From assembly GCA_021786815.1 (NCBI GenBank), contig JAJYMR010000070.1, positions 1 through 19,951 on the forward strand: DNA of 19,951 nucleotides. The letters run 5' to 3'. Position 1 is the stretch's first letter. Every line of letters begins with the position of its first letter. Below, in pieces: positions 5,950 through 14,118 of the stretch. Position numbers and translations under genes: made by a program. The DNA comes from Deltaproteobacteria bacterium (GTDB lineage: Bacteria > Desulfobacterota > Binatia > Binatales > Binataceae). The notes below the pieces were generated by a model. The model was not told the DNA's origin. It ran no database searches and saw nothing but the letters and a program-made list of their open reading frames with translations.

Positions 5950-7395
5950 ATGCGCAACAGATTTTTCCCGGTTCTGATTTTATTGTGCGCCGCCCTCGTG
6001 CCGAGAAGCGCTATCGGCGCTCAAAACCGCAATAATGACGGCAGGTTCTGGGCCGAGCTTCCGGCGTCGGCTCATCCGGTGCGCAACGAAACCCTGCCCG
6101 ACTTCGTCACTCTCGCCGCCAAGCTTAGCCCGACCGTCGTAAATATTTCGACCGAGGAAGCCGCGACAAAATCGGAGCAGCCTGGCGGTGGACCCGGGGG
6201 CGGTCCGCTCGGCCCGTTCTTCGGCCCAGCACCGCAGCCGAGCCGCAGCCTTGGCTCGGGCTTCGTCATAACCAAGGACGGTTACATCCTGACCAACGAC
6301 CACGTGGTCGCGGACGCAACGCGGATAACCGTCGCCACCAAGGACGGCACGCAGTACATCGCAAAGGTCATCGGCCACGATGAAAAGAGCGATATCGCGC
6401 TCATAAAGATCAATCCGAAGCACGACCTGCCGGTTGCTCCGCTCGGCAATTCCAGCGACGTCAAGGTCGGCCAGTGGGTAATGGCGATCGGAAACCCGTT
6501 TGGCTTCGACCATTCCGTGACGGTCGGCATCGTGAGCGCCAAAGGCCGCTTCATCCCGGGCAACTACGACGATTTCATCCAGACTGACGCGTCGATCAAT
6601 CCGGGCAACTCGGGCGGACCGCTGATCGACCTGCGCGGCGAGGTGATCGGGGTCAATTCCGCAATCTATACGCGCACCGGCTCGAGCATGGGAATCGGCT
6701 TCGCGGTCCCGATTAACATCGTCAAGGAGGAACTCGACCAGCTTCGCGCTACGGGCCACGTGGAGCGCGGATGGCTCGGCGTTTACATCCAGCGCGTTAC
6801 GCCCGACCTGGCACAGTCGCTCGGCCTTGGCGCGGCCAAGGGGGCACTGGTCGCTGAGGTGCTCAAGGACGGCCCCGCGAAAGACGCGGGCGTCAGGCGC
6901 GGCGACGTGATAGTCGATTACGACGGGCGTCCCGTGGGAGATTCGCGCGAGCTGCCGCTGATGGTCGGACACACTCCTATAGGAAAGACGGCGACTCTCA
7001 AGATAATCCGTGACGGCAAACCCATTGACCTCAAGGTGACCATCAGGCCGTCGCGCGAGGCGGAACTCGCCTCGCTCGAGCGCCCCTCAAAACAGCAACC
7101 GTTCGGCACCGCTTCGGCCTTCGGACTTTATGTGAAGGACCTGAACCCCTCGCTTGCCAAGCAGATGGGACTGAGCGCGCACCACGGCGTGGTGATCTCG
7201 TCGGTCAAACCGGGCAGCGGCGCGGACGATGCGGGCCTTCAGGCGCGCGACATCATTCTTGAGGTCAATCGTCACGCGGTGGGTGACGTGAAGTCGTATC
7301 AGCGCGAGATCGACGCGGGCAAGGGAAAAGTCGTGCTTCTGCTCGTCAAGCGCGGAGACAACACGATCTACGTCGCGCTCAAGCCGAAAGCCTGA
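5950..7395 (+). CDS. Periplasmic Do/DegP-type serine protease with two PDZ domains
   Basis: HtrA/Do proteases degrade or chaperone misfolded periplasmic proteins. Numbering is from ATG 5950 (481 residues). A Sec signal peptide covers about residues 1-24 with likely cleavage after AIGA. The trypsin-like domain has the triad H118 (TNDHVV), D148 (KSDIALIKI) and S221 (PGNSGGPL). The LA-loop region has a Gly/Pro-rich stretch at 77-98. PDZ1 spans about 273-365 and PDZ2 about 390-478, so the architecture is that of DegP/DegQ rather than DegS. An upstream in-frame start at 5902 would overlap the DUF1844 gene and place 16 charged residues before the signal peptide; I reject it. It follows DUF1844 after 19 bases and precedes the PBP gene by 50. 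DegP versus DegQ cannot be told by eye. Confidence 0.94.
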   Translation: MRNRFFPVLILLCAALVPRSAIGAQNRNNDGRFWAELPASAHPVRNETLPDFVTLAAKLSPTVVNISTEEAATKSEQPGGGPGGGPLGPFFGPAPQPSRSLGSGFVITKDGYILTNDHVVADATRITVATKDGTQYIAKVIGHDEKSDIALIKINPKHDLPVAPLGNSSDVKVGQWVMAIGNPFGFDHSVTVGIVSAKGRFIPGNYDDFIQTDASINPGNSGGPLIDLRGEVIGVNSAIYTRTGSSMGIGFAVPINIVKEELDQLRATGHVERGWLGVYIQRVTPDLAQSLGLGAAKGALVAEVLKDGPAKDAGVRRGDVIVDYDGRPVGDSRELPLMVGHTPIGKTATLKIIRDGKPIDLKVTIRPSREAELASLERPSKQQPFGTASAFGLYVKDLNPSLAKQMGLSAHHGVVISSVKPGSGADDAGLQARDIILEVNRHAVGDVKSYQREIDAGKGKVVLLLVKRGDNTIYVALKPKA

Positions 7396-7445
7396 GGGAC
7401 CGAGCGGAGTCGAGGCGAGCCGAGCCGGCGCCATCCGGGCTGTTG

Positions 7446-9815
7446 ATGTCGTTCAAGCGAGCCCTCAAGATCGCATTTCTATCGGCGACCGCCGTGCTTC
7501 TGTTCACGGTGCCGCCAGGGCTCTATTTTTTCATGCGCTACTATCGCTCGCTGGAGGCGCAGGTGATCGCCCGCTTCTCCGGCAAGCGCTGGAACATCCC
7601 CTCGCGCATCTACTCCGACTCGACCATCGTGTACCCGGGCCAGAACCTGAAGGACATGGGCTTCTTCCAGCGCCTGGCGCGCCTGAATTATCACCGCGTC
7701 GCTCCGGGAACGGTCAACGCGCGCGGCGAGTACAGCTACGACGAAAAGAGCGGGCAGCTCGAAATTTTCCTGCACAGCTTTTCCTACCCCTACCGCAACT
7801 TCAACGGCGGGCTGGTGCGGATAAACCTGGACACCGACCAGACGGTCGATGCGATTTACGACGTCGGCTCGCATCGGGCGATCTACTCGACCGAGCTCGA
7901 GCCTGAATTGATCGGCGGCATCTTCCAGGGCAACTGGAAGCAGCGGCGACTCGTGCGTCTGAGCCAGGTCCCGCCCGCCTTCATCGACGCGATAATGGCT
8001 GCCGAGGACCATCGCTTCTATGAGCACGGCGGGCTCGACCTTCTTCGTATCGTCAAGGCCGCGTGGGTCGATCTTACCAGCCGGCGCATCCGCGAAGGCG
8101 GTTCGACGCTGACCCAGCAGCTCATGAAGAACTTCTTCCTGACCAACAAGCGCACCTTCAGCCGCAAGATAAAGGAAGCGCTGATGGCGCTGATCGCCGA
8201 GCATCTATACTCGAAAGAGCAGATCCTCGAACTCTACGTCAACGACATCTACCTGGGGCAGCGCGGACAGGAAGGCATCTACGGCATCTGGGAGGCGTCT
8301 GAATATTACTTCTCGCGCGAGCCGCGCGATCTCACTATCGCCGAGATGGCGACGATCGCCGGGATGATCTCGGCGCCCAACCGTTTCAATCCCCTGAAGC
8401 ATCCCAAGGCCGCCACCTTCCGGCGCAACGAAGTGCTGCATCTGATGGTCGAGGACGGCTATATCAGCGCGCCCGCCTATAAGCAGGCGGTCGCCGAGCC
8501 GCTCCACGCGCGCGAAACCTTCACCGAAAGCAACGACGCTCCCTACCTGGTTGATTACGTGAAGAGCGAACTCGCCGCGCGCTTTCCGCCCGAGGTGCTC
8601 ACCGACGAGGGGCTGCGGATCTTCACCACTCTGGACGTGCACTCCCAGAAGCTTGCCGAACAGGCCGTCAAGCGCAATCTCGCCAACCTTGAAAGCAGGT
8701 ATCCGCGTGTGCGCATGCGCGAGAAGAAGGAGCCGCTCGAGGAATGCCTGCTCGCACTGGAGCCCCAGAGCGGGAAAATCCGCGCGATGGTGGGCGGACG
8801 CGATTACCGGACAAGCCAGTTCAACCGGGTCACGCAATCAAAGCGCCAGCCCGGTTCGTCGTTCAAGATCGTGACCTACGCGGCCGCCTTCCGAGAGACG
8901 CTCAATGGAGGGTCTTACCAATTCCTGCCCACCAGCTATATCGACGACGCGCCTTTCACCTGGCAGTACGGCAACATGCAATGGACGCCGAAGAACTACA
9001 AGGACCGCTACTTCGGCCGCGTGACGCTCGAGTTCGCCCTGGAGGAATCGCTTAATACGGCGGCCGCCCGTATCGCCAATGCGATCGGACTCGACAAGGT
9101 GCTTGCGATGGCGAAGGAGTTGGGCTTCGGCGATCTCCCGCCCTATCCGTCGATCGTACTTGGCGGCGTCGAAGTGACGCCCCTTCAGCTTGCGCAGGCC
9201 TACGCCATCGTCGCCGACGACGGAATGAAGGTTCAGCCCTACGCCATCACCGCGGTGGTTGACGGCAACGGCCACGTGATCGAGGGCCACGAATTCAAGG
9301 CGAAACAGGTGCTCTCGCCGCAGGTGGCCTATATGATGCAGTTCATGTTCGAGCAGGTGATCAATCACGGCACCGGTTACGGCGCGCGCGTGATGGGCTT
9401 TACGCGGCCGGCGGCCGGCAAGACCGGCACCAGCAACGACGACAACGACGCCTGGTTCGTCGGCTTCACGCCCAACCTGCTCGCGGTTGTGTGGAGTGGC
9501 TTCGACCAGAAGGAACCGCTCGGCCTGACCGGCGCGCAGGCTTCGCTGCCGGCATGGACGATGTTCATGAAGGACGCGACCGCATGGCGGCCGGTGGTCG
9601 ATTTCGCGGTGCCGCCGGGCCTGGTGCAGGAGAAAGTCGATCCGCTTACCGGATGCAAGGCGCCGCCGGACTATCCGATGACGATCCAGGGCGTTTTCCC
9701 GGTCAGCATGGCGCCGACCAACATCTGTCCGCCTTTGAGTACGCCCGTGAACTCGGTCAATCATCCCGCTGCGCCACCGCCGCCGCCTAATCCCGTAACG
9801 GATCCGAACGACTGA
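7446..9815 (+). CDS. mrcB: Bifunctional class A penicillin-binding protein, PBP1B-like (transglycosylase/transpeptidase)
   Basis: This enzyme polymerises lipid II into glycan strands and cross-links them outside the cytoplasmic membrane. Numbering is from ATG 7446 (789 residues). A short cytoplasmic tail and one membrane segment (about 9-31) come first. The region about 50-120, opening IPSRIYSDSTIVYPGQNL, resembles the UB2H domain of PBP1B, which binds the LpoB activator in Escherichia coli. The GT51 domain has catalytic E187 (AAEDHRFYEHGG) and GGSTLTQQL (218-226). The transpeptidase has SSFK (S471-K474), SLN (535-537) and KTGT (659-662). The tail is Pro-rich. A TTG just upstream (7443) is a possible but poorer start. 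The stop codon overlaps the start of the TPR gene by one base, a strong sign of coupling. PBP1B rather than PBP1A is supported by the UB2H-like region and the lack of an OB-type insert, not by alignment. Confidence 0.93.
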   Translation: MSFKRALKIAFLSATAVLLFTVPPGLYFFMRYYRSLEAQVIARFSGKRWNIPSRIYSDSTIVYPGQNLKDMGFFQRLARLNYHRVAPGTVNARGEYSYDEKSGQLEIFLHSFSYPYRNFNGGLVRINLDTDQTVDAIYDVGSHRAIYSTELEPELIGGIFQGNWKQRRLVRLSQVPPAFIDAIMAAEDHRFYEHGGLDLLRIVKAAWVDLTSRRIREGGSTLTQQLMKNFFLTNKRTFSRKIKEALMALIAEHLYSKEQILELYVNDIYLGQRGQEGIYGIWEASEYYFSREPRDLTIAEMATIAGMISAPNRFNPLKHPKAATFRRNEVLHLMVEDGYISAPAYKQAVAEPLHARETFTESNDAPYLVDYVKSELAARFPPEVLTDEGLRIFTTLDVHSQKLAEQAVKRNLANLESRYPRVRMREKKEPLEECLLALEPQSGKIRAMVGGRDYRTSQFNRVTQSKRQPGSSFKIVTYAAAFRETLNGGSYQFLPTSYIDDAPFTWQYGNMQWTPKNYKDRYFGRVTLEFALEESLNTAAARIANAIGLDKVLAMAKELGFGDLPPYPSIVLGGVEVTPLQLAQAYAIVADDGMKVQPYAITAVVDGNGHVIEGHEFKAKQVLSPQVAYMMQFMFEQVINHGTGYGARVMGFTRPAAGKTGTSNDDNDAWFVGFTPNLLAVVWSGFDQKEPLGLTGAQASLPAWTMFMKDATAWRPVVDFAVPPGLVQEKVDPLTGCKAPPDYPMTIQGVFPVSMAPTNICPPLSTPVNSVNHPAAPPPPPNPVTDPND

Positions 9816-10816
9816 TGGCCGCGCGGCACATCGAGCCCGCCTGTTCCGTCTTCGCGAGAGCGATGGTTGCCGGATGCGTGCTGCTGGCCGCGCCGGTATC
9901 GGCCCGCGCGGGAGCAGCAAACTCGATTCGGCCGCGTCCGATCGTTCTGGCGGCTCTTCACGAGGAAAATATCGGACCGGCGGAACTGCCTTCGCCGACC
10001 GCGACCCCAACCGCGGAGCCTTCCCCGGGCGTGCAGGGCGGCGTCGAATCGCAGCAGCCGTCCACGCAGGCGACTGCGGGCGAGGCTGTCGAACCCCCTC
10101 CCGCGGAAAGTCCGCCTCCGACCGCTGCCGGAACCAGCCCGTCGATCGCTCCGACACCGGAAGCCGGGGCGCAGGGAGAGCCGACAGCGGGCGCAGAGCC
10201 GGGCGTGGCGGGTGCGCAGCCGTCCGCGCTGCCGACGGAGCTTGCGCCGGTTGGAATCGGCGAGATAACGCCGACGCTTCAGATAAGCAACTCGTCGCTC
10301 GAGCCGCTGATTGCAAGCGCGTCAACGCCGGCGCTTGCCGCCTCGCTCAGGATGACCGACGACGCCCGCAAAAACATCCTGGACAACCGTCCTGACGACG
10401 CAATCCAGCTTCTAAGCCGCGCGATCTCGATCGGCCCGGGCGATTCGTATGCGTACTTTTACCTGGGCCGCGCATGGCTCGCGAAGAAGAATTACGCGCA
10501 GGCGATGACCTTCTTTAACCGGGCCGAAATGGCGTTCGCGTCGAATTCCAACTGGCTCGGCGAGACGCTTGCCTTCGAAGGCCTGACCTACGAGGAGTGG
10601 GGCCAGCCGCAGCAGGCCGAGAAGGAATACGCGCAGGCGCTGCAGGCGAATCCGGCCAACCTGATGGCGCGCGTCGGATATACGCGCCTGACCATGAACA
10701 GCGCGCCGGAGCCCGAAGCTGCCACGCCGGCACCCTCCGCAGCGCAGGCGAACCCAGCGCCGGACGAATCGGCGCCGCCGCCTGCGCCCGCCGAACCGCC
10801 TCCACCCGCGAACTAA
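9815..10816 (+). CDS. Exported Pro-rich TPR protein, candidate PBP partner
   Basis: I do not recognise a named family. The 333-residue protein has an N-terminal export signal (hydrophobic part about 16-30), a long Pro/Ala/Thr-rich linker (about 56-145), a helical TPR block (about 172-290) and a second Pro-rich tail (297-333). Repeat-like helices are NRPDDAIQLLSRAISIGP, DSYAYFYLGRAWLAKKNYAQA and QPQQAEKEYAQALQANP. The signal could be type I (cleavage near SARA, residue 32) or lipoprotein: VAGC at 18-21 fits a lipobox but sits in the middle of the hydrophobic stretch, so type I looks more likely. The ATG overlaps the stop of the PBP gene (TGATG). Known regulators of class A PBPs include periplasmic or outer-membrane TPR proteins (LpoA N-domain, CpoB), so a role in activating the upstream synthase is a reasonable inference, not an observation. 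Confidence 0.8.
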   Translation: MAARHIEPACSVFARAMVAGCVLLAAPVSARAGAANSIRPRPIVLAALHEENIGPAELPSPTATPTAEPSPGVQGGVESQQPSTQATAGEAVEPPPAESPPPTAAGTSPSIAPTPEAGAQGEPTAGAEPGVAGAQPSALPTELAPVGIGEITPTLQISNSSLEPLIASASTPALAASLRMTDDARKNILDNRPDDAIQLLSRAISIGPGDSYAYFYLGRAWLAKKNYAQAMTFFNRAEMAFASNSNWLGETLAFEGLTYEEWGQPQQAEKEYAQALQANPANLMARVGYTRLTMNSAPEPEAATPAPSAAQANPAPDESAPPPAPAEPPPPAN

Positions 10817-10820
10817 CGCT

Positions 10821-10848
10821 TTGCGGTCCCGGCAAGAGTCGTTATCTT
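10821..10848 (+). promoter_or_regulatory. Weak candidate promoter for the tsaD group
   Basis: TTGCGG (10821-10826) is followed after 16 bases by TATCTT (10843-10848). The 64-base gap also has a small GACGG/CCGTC inverted repeat (10855-10870) just before the AGGA ribosome site. Both are weak; tsaD may instead be read through from the envelope genes. Confidence 0.3.
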
Positions 10849-10880
10849 CATTGTGACGGGACGTACCGTCAGGATCCGCC

Positions 10881-11885
10881 GTGCTTATTCTCGGAATCGA
10901 AAGCTCATGCGATGACGCCGCTGCGGCGGTTATCGAAACCGCGCACCCGGGCCGCGCCCGTGTGCTTTCGAGCACCGTCGCGAACCAGGACGATATCCAT
11001 CGCGCCTACGGCGGAATCGTGCCCGAGCTTGCCTCGCGCAATCACGTAATCACGATCCTTCCTGTAATCGAGCGAGCGCTTGAGACCGCGGGCCATGCGC
11101 TGTCGGATATAGACGGCATCGCGGTGACGCGTGGACCGGGACTGGTCGGTTCGCTGCTGGTCGGACTCATGTGCGCAAAGGGTATCGCGCACAGTCTTGG
11201 GCGTCCGATGGTGGGCGTGAACCATATCGAAGGTCATCTGCTCGCGCCGATGCTCGAGCACGAGCTTGCGATGCCGTATCTTGCGCTGGTCGTCTCCGGC
11301 GGCCATACCGCGCTTTTCGTGGTCGAGGACTTCGGCCGCTACTGTCGGCTCGGCTCGACCCGCGACGACGCCGCGGGCGAGGCGTTCGACAAGGTGGCCA
11401 AGCTGATGGGACTCGGATATCCGGGCGGCAAGGTAATCGACGAACTCTCGCGCACCGGAAATCGAAAGGGCGTCCGGATACCGCGCGCGCGGATCAAGGG
11501 CGCGCCGATGGATTTCAGCTTCAGCGGTGTAAAGACCGCGGTCGCGGCCTGGCTTGCCAGCGAAATGGGCGCCACGACCGAGTCCGCCGATCTCGCCGCA
11601 AGCTTCCAGGAAGCGGTGGTCGACATGCTGATCCGTCCCACGATGGAAGCTGCGCGCGCAACGGGCGCCGAAACGGTCGCGTTGACCGGCGGTGTCGCCG
11701 CAAATTCCCGGCTTCGGACGCGTCTGGCCGAGGCGCTTGAGTCGGAGGGCCGCCGGCTTGTCGCGCCGTCGCTCAAGTACTGCACCGACAACGCCGCGAT
11801 GATCGCGATCGCGGGCAGCTACCGGCTGCTTCGCGGCGAGGCCGATTCCCTCGACATAGACGCGCAGGCGAACCTCGCGCTTTAA
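10881..11885 (+). CDS. tsaD: tRNA N6-threonylcarbamoyladenosine transferase, catalytic subunit
   Basis: TsaD moves the threonylcarbamoyl group from threonylcarbamoyl-AMP to A37 of ANN-reading tRNAs, working with TsaB and TsaE, which are not in this window. The ASKHA-fold motifs are ILGIESSCDDAAAAVI (3-18), RGPGLVGSL (84-92), NHIEGHL (114-120), VVSGGHTAL (137-145), DDAAGEAFDK (162-171), FSFSGVKTAV (212-221) and TGGVAANSRLR (269-279). The metal ligands are H115, H119 and D303. Its 334 residues are typical. The start is GTG 10881 with AGGA six bases before it. rsmA follows after four bases. Confidence 0.96.
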   Translation: MLILGIESSCDDAAAAVIETAHPGRARVLSSTVANQDDIHRAYGGIVPELASRNHVITILPVIERALETAGHALSDIDGIAVTRGPGLVGSLLVGLMCAKGIAHSLGRPMVGVNHIEGHLLAPMLEHELAMPYLALVVSGGHTALFVVEDFGRYCRLGSTRDDAAGEAFDKVAKLMGLGYPGGKVIDELSRTGNRKGVRIPRARIKGAPMDFSFSGVKTAVAAWLASEMGATTESADLAASFQEAVVDMLIRPTMEAARATGAETVALTGGVAANSRLRTRLAEALESEGRRLVAPSLKYCTDNAAMIAIAGSYRLLRGEADSLDIDAQANLAL

Positions 11886-11889
11886 GCCG

Positions 11890-12810
11890 GTGCCTCGGCG
11901 AAAGAACGGCGTCCGCCCGCGCGTCGAACCCCCCTCGCAACGCGTCGCTCCCATCGGAGCGATTCTCAAAGCCGCGGGCGTCAGGCCAAGCAAATCCAGG
12001 GGACAGAACTTCCTCGTTCAGGCGGCGGTTGCGCACCGGATCGTCGCGGCGGCGGAACTTTCGGGCGGCGATGAAGTCGTCGAGATAGGCCCCGGCCTTG
12101 GAATCCTCTCCGAGCGGCTCGCGGCGCACGATATCGGGCGGCTTACGATGGTCGAACTCGACCGCGTGCTTGCGGAACGTCTGAGACGGACCTTCGCCGC
12201 CAATCCGCGGGTGCGTATCGTCGAGACAGACTTCGTACGCGCCGATTTGAGCGAGATCTTCGAGCGGCCGCCGGTCAAGGTGGTCGGAAATCTTCCCTTC
12301 AACGTGGCGGCGGCGATCTTCCGCAGGCTCTGCGACGCGCATCAGATGGTCTCGACGATGGTCCTGATGTTCCAGCGCGAAGTCGGCGAACGCCTGCGCG
12401 CCGCACCGGCAAGCAAAAGCTACTCGGCGCTCTCGGTATTCGCCGCGCTCTACTGGCGGATCGATCTGCACTTTCGCGTCGCGGCGGGAAGCTTCTTTCC
12501 GAGGCCCAAGGTTGACGCTGAGGTGCTGCGATTCAGGGCGCGGGAGCATCTTCTCTTCACGCCCGAGGAGGAGTCGGCCGTAACCGCGACTGTACGCGCA
12601 AGCTTCTCCGCGCCGCGCAAGAAGATGCGCAATTCCCTCGCCGGAGGGCTTCGGATCGAACCGCGCGAAGCCGCCGCATATCTGGAACGCGCCGGAATAG
12701 ACAGTACGCTTCGCCCTGAATCGCTTTCCGCCGAGGACTTCGTTAGGCTTGCGCGCGTTCTCATGGAAACGGGCGCGCTTAAGCCGGACATGGAATCCCG
12801 CGATGCCTGA
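11890..12810 (+). CDS. rsmA: 16S rRNA (adenine 1518-N6/1519-N6)-dimethyltransferase
   Basis: RsmA (KsgA) dimethylates two adjacent adenosines in helix 45 of 16S rRNA during late small-subunit assembly. Family motifs are KSRGQNFL (35-42), the SAM-binding VEIGPGLGILS (64-74), the acidic VELD (88-91), the catalytic NLPF (134-137, where Tyr is more usual than Phe), FQREVGERL (161-169) and SFFPRPKVDAEV (201-212). The C-terminal helical domain follows. At 306 residues it is a little long because of about 20 basic and Pro-rich residues before the usual start. No better in-frame start is obvious, since GTG 11890 is four bases after the tsaD stop. Its 3' end overlaps fpg by eight bases. Confidence 0.95.
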   Translation: MPRRKNGVRPRVEPPSQRVAPIGAILKAAGVRPSKSRGQNFLVQAAVAHRIVAAAELSGGDEVVEIGPGLGILSERLAAHDIGRLTMVELDRVLAERLRRTFAANPRVRIVETDFVRADLSEIFERPPVKVVGNLPFNVAAAIFRRLCDAHQMVSTMVLMFQREVGERLRAAPASKSYSALSVFAALYWRIDLHFRVAAGSFFPRPKVDAEVLRFRAREHLLFTPEEESAVTATVRASFSAPRKKMRNSLAGGLRIEPREAAAYLERAGIDSTLRPESLSAEDFVRLARVLMETGALKPDMESRDA

Positions 12811-13636
12811 ACTGCCGGAAGTCGAGTCGCTTCGAAGCCTGCTCGACAACTCCGTCGTGGGGCGCACGATCGTCGGCGGCAGGATCGGAAAAAAGCCGCT
12901 CCGTCGGCACGTGACGCGCGACTTTATCGCCGACGTCAAGGGCCATCGGATCGAACGAATCGCGCGCCGCGCGAAGTATCTCCTCATCGAACTGAGCGGC
13001 GGACTCGTCATCGTCGCGCATCTCGGGATGAGCGGCAGTCTCACTCATCGCGACGGCAACGCCGGCTCCTTCGGCCTGGACCCGGCGCACGATCACGCGG
13101 AGTTCGCGCTCGACGACGGCAGCCGTCTCGTGTTCAACGATCCGCGGCGCTTCGGAATCCTTCGATTGATGGCTCGCGAGCGCCTTTCGACGCTCAAGGA
13201 ACTGGAGGCGCTTGGCCCCGAACCGCTCGGCGCCGAATTCAGCGCCGATTATCTCGCTGGCAAGGCGCACGGTCGCAAGGTCGCGGTGAAGAACCTGCTG
13301 ATGGACCAGCGGATCGTCGCCGGAATCGGCAATATCTACGCCTCGGAAATCCTGTTCCGCGCCGGAGTGCGGCCCACGCGCAGGTCGGGACGCGTCACGC
13401 GCGCCGAAATCGAGCGAATCGCGCGCGCCGTGCCGGCGGTGCTTGGCGAGGCGATCGAGGGGCGCGGAACGACGTTCCGCAACTATCTCGACTCGCGCGG
13501 TGAGCCGGGCCGGTTCGCGTCAAAACTGCTGGTGTACGATCGCGAGGGCGAGCCCTGCGTCCAATGCTCCACGCCGCTGCGCAAAGTCGTAGTCGGCCAG
13601 CGGGCGAGCTTCTATTGCGCGAAATGCCAGCGATGA
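12803..13636 (+). CDS. mutM: Formamidopyrimidine-DNA glycosylase / AP lyase
   Basis: Fpg (MutM) removes 8-oxoguanine and formamidopyrimidines from DNA and cleaves the backbone by beta,delta-elimination. The start is fixed by MPELPEVE: P2 is the N-terminal nucleophile and E3 the acid. K58 (RRAKYLLIEL) and HLGMSGSL (73-80) are the next conserved elements, followed by NDPRRFG (112-118). The helix-two-turn-helix is at about 160-180 (KNLLMDQRIVAGIGNIYASE). The C-terminal zinc finger uses C252, C255, C272 and C275 and ends at the usual CQR. At 277 residues it is standard. The ATG at 12803 overlaps the rsmA end, and 76 bases without a gene follow. Confidence 0.96.
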   Translation: MPELPEVESLRSLLDNSVVGRTIVGGRIGKKPLRRHVTRDFIADVKGHRIERIARRAKYLLIELSGGLVIVAHLGMSGSLTHRDGNAGSFGLDPAHDHAEFALDDGSRLVFNDPRRFGILRLMARERLSTLKELEALGPEPLGAEFSADYLAGKAHGRKVAVKNLLMDQRIVAGIGNIYASEILFRAGVRPTRRSGRVTRAEIERIARAVPAVLGEAIEGRGTTFRNYLDSRGEPGRFASKLLVYDREGEPCVQCSTPLRKVVVGQRASFYCAKCQR

Positions 13637-13712
13637 TTCGGATCGCGGGGGAGCCGAGTTCCGACCCGATGGAAGTACGTCGAGAGCGATCATAAACTCG
13701 GGCTTCGAAGCC

Positions 13713-14114
13713 ATGGAGCTGAAGATTCGCACCGATTCCCGCGTTGCGCTGGTTGACGTCACCGAAAAGGTGAACGAGGCGGTGGCGCGAAGCGGCGTCA
13801 TGACCGGGCTTTGCAACCTCTTTGTTCCGCATACGACCGCAGGCATCATAGTGTCGGAAAATTGGGACCCCGACGTGACTCACGACCTGCTCGCGCAGCT
13901 TCAGCGAATCGTGCCGCGTGACGGCGGTTATCGCCACGGCGAAGGCAATTCGCAGGCGCATATCCTGTCCGTGATGATGAGCACGTCGATCAATATTCCG
14001 GTGCGAAACGGACGTCTTGCGCTTGGGCGATGGCAGGGCGTCATGTTTGCCGAATTCGACGGCCCGCGCGAGCGCGGCGTTGACGTAACGGTGGTGGCGG
14101 CGGAGGAGCGGTGA
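13713..14114 (+). CDS. yjbQ: YjbQ family protein (UPF0047, secondary thiamine-phosphate synthase)
   Basis: This small beta-barrel protein belongs to UPF0047. Family members show weak thiamine-phosphate synthase activity, but their main cellular role remains unclear. Conserved motifs are VPHTTAGIIVSEN (38-50), HGEGNSQAHI (75-84), GRWQG (105-109) and FDGPR (115-119); the His residues form a putative metal site. At 133 residues it is normal. The ATG at 13713 lacks a clear Shine-Dalgarno sequence. CATAAA at 13691-13696 in the preceding 76-base gap could be a -10 box, but I see no -35. pilD follows after four bases, and the GGAGGAG that probably serves pilD lies inside the end of this gene. Confidence 0.92.
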   Translation: MELKIRTDSRVALVDVTEKVNEAVARSGVMTGLCNLFVPHTTAGIIVSENWDPDVTHDLLAQLQRIVPRDGGYRHGEGNSQAHILSVMMSTSINIPVRNGRLALGRWQGVMFAEFDGPRERGVDVTVVAAEER

Positions 14115-14118
14115 GGTA

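Noticed and set aside
5980..6972. Open reading frame of 330 codons on the minus strand
   Set aside because: It is antisense to the Do protease catalytic domain and has no recognisable motif or ribosome site.
8838..10325. Open reading frame of 495 codons on the minus strand
   Set aside because: It lies antisense to the PBP and TPR genes, whose motifs are unmistakable. Its product is Arg/His-rich without any family motif, the usual shadow in GC-rich coding DNA.
10855..10870. GACGG/CCGTC hairpin before tsaD as a terminator or riboswitch
   Set aside because: The stem is only five bases with no T-run, and there is no room for a known riboswitch in the 64-base gap.
11773..13044. Open reading frame of 423 codons on the minus strand
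   Set aside because: It is antisense to rsmA and the start of mutM, both clearly coding. It shows no domains and has low-complexity Arg-rich content.
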